Below are positions 5,249 through 7,702 of a stretch of 7,702 bases of DNA, piece after piece. Numbering within the stretch: position 1 is the first letter of the stretch; each line of letters opens with the position of its first letter. The stretch is taken from the NCBI GenBank assembly GCA_030145365.1, contig JAQYVS010000213.1:1-7702 (forward strand). The letters are read 5' to 3'. The stretch comes from Desulfofustis sp. (GTDB lineage Bacteria; Desulfobacterota; Desulfobulbia; Desulfobulbales; Desulfocapsaceae). The position numbers and the translations under genes were made by a program. The notes under the pieces are model-generated. The model was not told where the DNA came from and searched no databases. It saw only the letters and a list, made by a program, of their open reading frames with translations.

Positions 5249-7702
5249 TCAGGCAAATTTTTGTACAGGTTTCACCCCGATCTGTTTTTCGCTGAATGCA
5301 ATCATGGCGCTGACGAAGGCGGCCGCTCCGTTGGCAGTGGTTGAATAGGGAATATGAAGATCTATGGCGGCTCTTCTAATCCCATAACTGTCCTCGGTGG
5401 TACGTTTGCCCAGCGAGGTATTGATGATCCAGTTGATCTCGTGGTTGCGGATCATGTCCAGGATGTGCGGCCTTCCCTCGGAAATCTTGTTGATTCTGTG
5501 GCTGTCTATATCATTATCCAGTAGAAAATTGGTAGTGCCGCTGGTTGCAAAAATGGTGAATCCCATCTTTTTTAGTTCCCGTGCAACGGGAACGATTGCT
5601 TGTTTATCACTGTCTCGTACCGAGATAAACACGTTTCCTTTTTCCGGCAGTTTCGAACCGGCGGCGAGAAGTGCTTTGCCGATAGCAAGACCGAGATTGT
5701 CATCAATACCCATGACCTCCCCGGTTGATTTCATTTCAGGCCCGAGCAAAGTGTCCACGCCGTCAAATCGGTCAAATGGAAAAACAGCTTCCTTTACCGC
5801 CCAATGGTCAATAGATACCTCTTTGTTAAGTCCAAGGTCGGCAAGGCTCATGCCCATCATGATTTTTGTTGCCAATTTTGCTAGGGGAACTCCAGTTGCC
5901 TTACTGACGAACGGTACTGTTCGGGAGGCTCGGGGATTGACTTCGAGAACATACAAAGTATCGTCTTTTACAGCATATTGGACATTCATCAGGCCGATGA
6001 CGCCAAGCTCAAGGGCCATTGCCCGGCTGGCATGTGTGATTTCTTCTATAATCTCAGCAGAGAGTGAATGCGGCGGCAGCACACAGGCCGAATCGCCCGA
6101 GTGAATGCCCGCCTCTTCAATATGCTCCATGATTCCGCCGATGATGGTGGTTGAGCCGTCACAAATTGCATCGACATCGATTTCGGTGGCATCTTTGAGG
6201 AACTTATCTATTAAAATCGGATGCTCCTGAACCGTACCTTCAATCGATTTCATAAACTCTTTGATCGCTTCTTCATTGTAGGCAATGCGCATGGCACGTC
6301 CACCAAGCACGTAGGAAGGACGGATTACCACGGGATAACCAATGCGATTAGCAGCCTCGATGGCTTCTTCTTCGGTGAATACGGTGTCGTTTTCCGGCTG
6401 TCTGAGATCTAACTTATGTAAAAACCGCTGGAAGCGCTCCCGATCTTCGGCTCGATCGATTGCATCAGGCGGAGTACCGACAATCTTGACTCCAGCCTCT
6501 TCCAGAGGTACAGCCAGGTTCAGCGGAGTCTGTCCACCGAATTGAACAATAACTCCGTCGGGTTGTTCCAAATCGATTATGTTGAGCACGTCTTCTCGGG
6601 TTAGGGGCTCGAAATAGAGTTTGTCAGAAGTGTCATAATCGGTGGAAACTGTTTCCGGATTAGAGTTTATCATGATTGATTCGACCCCGATTTCACGGAG
6701 TGCAAAGGAAGCATGGACGCAGCAGTAGTCAAACTCTATTCCCTGTCCGATTCGGTTGGGGCCACCGCCGAGGATAATGATTTTTTTACGATCACTTCTG
6801 AGTGCCTCGTTTTCCTGCTCGTAGGTAGAATAGCAATACGGAGTGTACGATTCAAATTCAGCACCACAGGTATCTACCAGTTTATATACCGGGATAACCG
6901 TGTTGTTCAGGCGGAGATTTCTGATATCGTCTTCGGTGGTTCCAGTCAGGTGCCCTAACTGTTTGTCGGAAAACCCCATCTGCTTGCAGCTTTTTAAAAA
7001 TCCTTGATCGAGACCTTTATAACCTTTTGCGCTGATCTGTTTTTCTGTGTCAACGATTTGCTGCAGGTTGTACAGGAACCAGGGATCAATCTGGGTCAGC
7101 TCATTGAGTCTTGCGAGGCTCATGCTTCTTTTCAGGGCTTCATGTAAAAAGTTCAATCTTTTTGAACTCGGTGTCACCAAACCGCTTTCCAAATCTTGGA
7201 GATCGAGATGGTCAAGGGTTTCTTTGCCATCACCACCAAATCCGAAACGACCGATTTCCAGTGAACGCATGCCTTTCTGGAAGGCCTCTTTGAAGGTTCG
7301 GCCAATGGCCATTGTTTCACCGACGGATTTCATGGAGGTGGTTAAGAAGTCATGGGCATCGGGAAACTTCTCAAAGGTCCAACGCGGGATTTTTACCACA
7401 CAATAGTCGATGGTCGGTTCAAAGGAAGCGTAGGTTTCTTTGGTAATGTCGTTGGGGATTTCGTCAAGGGTATAGCCCACAGCCAGTTTGGCAGCGATCT
7501 TGGCAATAGGAAAGCCAGTTGCTTTTGAGGCAAGGGCAGAACTCCGGGAGACCCGTGGGTTCATTTCTATAACCATGAGTTCACCGTCCTCCGGGTTGAC
7601 GGCAAACTGGACGTTGGAGCCGCCTGTTTCGACACCGATTTCTCGAATGATAGCTATTGCGGCGTCGCGCATGTCCTGATATTCCCGGTCGGTAAGCGTC
7701 TG
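5249..7702 (-). CDS. carB: Carbamoyl-phosphate synthase large subunit, N-terminus missing
   Basis: The window holds the last 817 residues. The frame is open to the right edge, and by comparison with the usual length of about 1070 residues roughly 250 N-terminal residues lie outside. The enzyme makes carbamoyl phosphate from bicarbonate, ammonia (from glutamine via CarA) and two ATP, for pyrimidine and arginine synthesis in the cytoplasm. Visible in order (fragment numbering): the end of the first ATP-grasp domain with EMNPRVSRSSALASKATGFP (46-65); the helical oligomerisation region (about 155-300); and the second half opening with ILGGGPNRIGQGIEFDYC (310-327). Then come QFGGQTPLNLA (387-397), VIRPSYVLGGRAM (459-471) and EVNPRASRTVPFVSKATG (587-604). 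The C-terminal MGS-like allosteric domain spans about 688-812 (ATSGTTNFL, INTSLGKRTTEDSYGIRRAAID, STTANGAAA). Both halves look intact, with no frameshift. carA would be expected upstream, off the window. Confidence 0.98.
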   Translation of the reverse strand, partial: QTLTDREYQDMRDAAIAIIREIGVETGGSNVQFAVNPEDGELMVIEMNPRVSRSSALASKATGFPIAKIAAKLAVGYTLDEIPNDITKETYASFEPTIDYCVVKIPRWTFEKFPDAHDFLTTSMKSVGETMAIGRTFKEAFQKGMRSLEIGRFGFGGDGKETLDHLDLQDLESGLVTPSSKRLNFLHEALKRSMSLARLNELTQIDPWFLYNLQQIVDTEKQISAKGYKGLDQGFLKSCKQMGFSDKQLGHLTGTTEDDIRNLRLNNTVIPVYKLVDTCGAEFESYTPYCYSTYEQENEALRSDRKKIIILGGGPNRIGQGIEFDYCCVHASFALREIGVESIMINSNPETVSTDYDTSDKLYFEPLTREDVLNIIDLEQPDGVIVQFGGQTPLNLAVPLEEAGVKIVGTPPDAIDRAEDRERFQRFLHKLDLRQPENDTVFTEEEAIEAANRIGYPVVIRPSYVLGGRAMRIAYNEEAIKEFMKSIEGTVQEHPILIDKFLKDATEIDVDAICDGSTTIIGGIMEHIEEAGIHSGDSACVLPPHSLSAEIIEEITHASRAMALELGVIGLMNVQYAVKDDTLYVLEVNPRASRTVPFVSKATGVPLAKLATKIMMGMSLADLGLNKEVSIDHWAVKEAVFPFDRFDGVDTLLGPEMKSTGEVMGIDDNLGLAIGKALLAAGSKLPEKGNVFISVRDSDKQAIVPVARELKKMGFTIFATSGTTNFLLDNDIDSHRINKISEGRPHILDMIRNHEINWIINTSLGKRTTEDSYGIRRAAIDLHIPYSTTANGAAAFVSAMIAFSEKQIGVKPVQKFA

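Noticed and set aside
5397..6104. Plus-strand open frame of 235 codons opposite carB
   Set aside because: Antisense to intact CarB second-half motifs; its composition is rich in serine, arginine and leucine, as is typical of a shadow frame.
1..7702. CRISPR array, tRNA, rRNA, transposon or phage genes
   Set aside because: No regularly spaced repeats, no tRNA-like cloverleaf, no transposase or integrase motifs were seen on either strand.

Overview
The window looks like a chromosomal segment from a Gram-negative bacterium. The evidence is an RND-type periplasmic adaptor, a CcdA-type membrane thiol transporter, and FtsH, FolP and CarB proteins of ordinary proteobacterial type. The protein wording and the carB-ftsH-folP order suggest a Desulfobacterota (delta-proteobacterial, perhaps Desulfobulbales-like) host. 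That placement is inference from memory, not a database result.

Left part (1-1180), minus strand: the start of an RND efflux adaptor gene runs off the left edge. A tetR-family regulator lies 21 bp upstream of it, so the two are probably one operon. Upstream of tetR is a well-formed sigma70-type promoter (TTGACT, 17 bp, TATAAA). Three related GAC-centred partial palindromes overlap and flank it, which is the layout expected of an autorepressed, drug- or metabolite-responsive efflux operon.

Middle (1180-2353), plus strand: a stand-alone ccdA-like gene (1348-2100) is the only gene on the plus strand. Its reading frame continues upstream to an ATG at 1216, interrupted by a single TGA at 1291. 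The roughly 250 bp between ccdA and the convergent folP hold a strong 34-bp imperfect palindrome and a second long-armed inverted repeat with a pyrimidine-rich loop, but no clear gene.

Right part (2354-7702), minus strand: carB (5' end cut by the right edge), a 118-bp gap, ftsH (TTG start with a strong Shine-Dalgarno) and folP. FtsH and FolP overlap by four bases (ATGA), so they are probably translationally coupled. They serve pyrimidine/arginine synthesis, membrane protein quality control and folate synthesis. These are conserved housekeeping functions and look intact.

I see no CRISPR array, tRNA, rRNA, insertion sequence or phage gene. Most of the window is ordinary. The parts most worth a second look are the tetR operator cluster, the TGA-interrupted frame ahead of ccdA, and the structured ccdA/folP convergent spacer.
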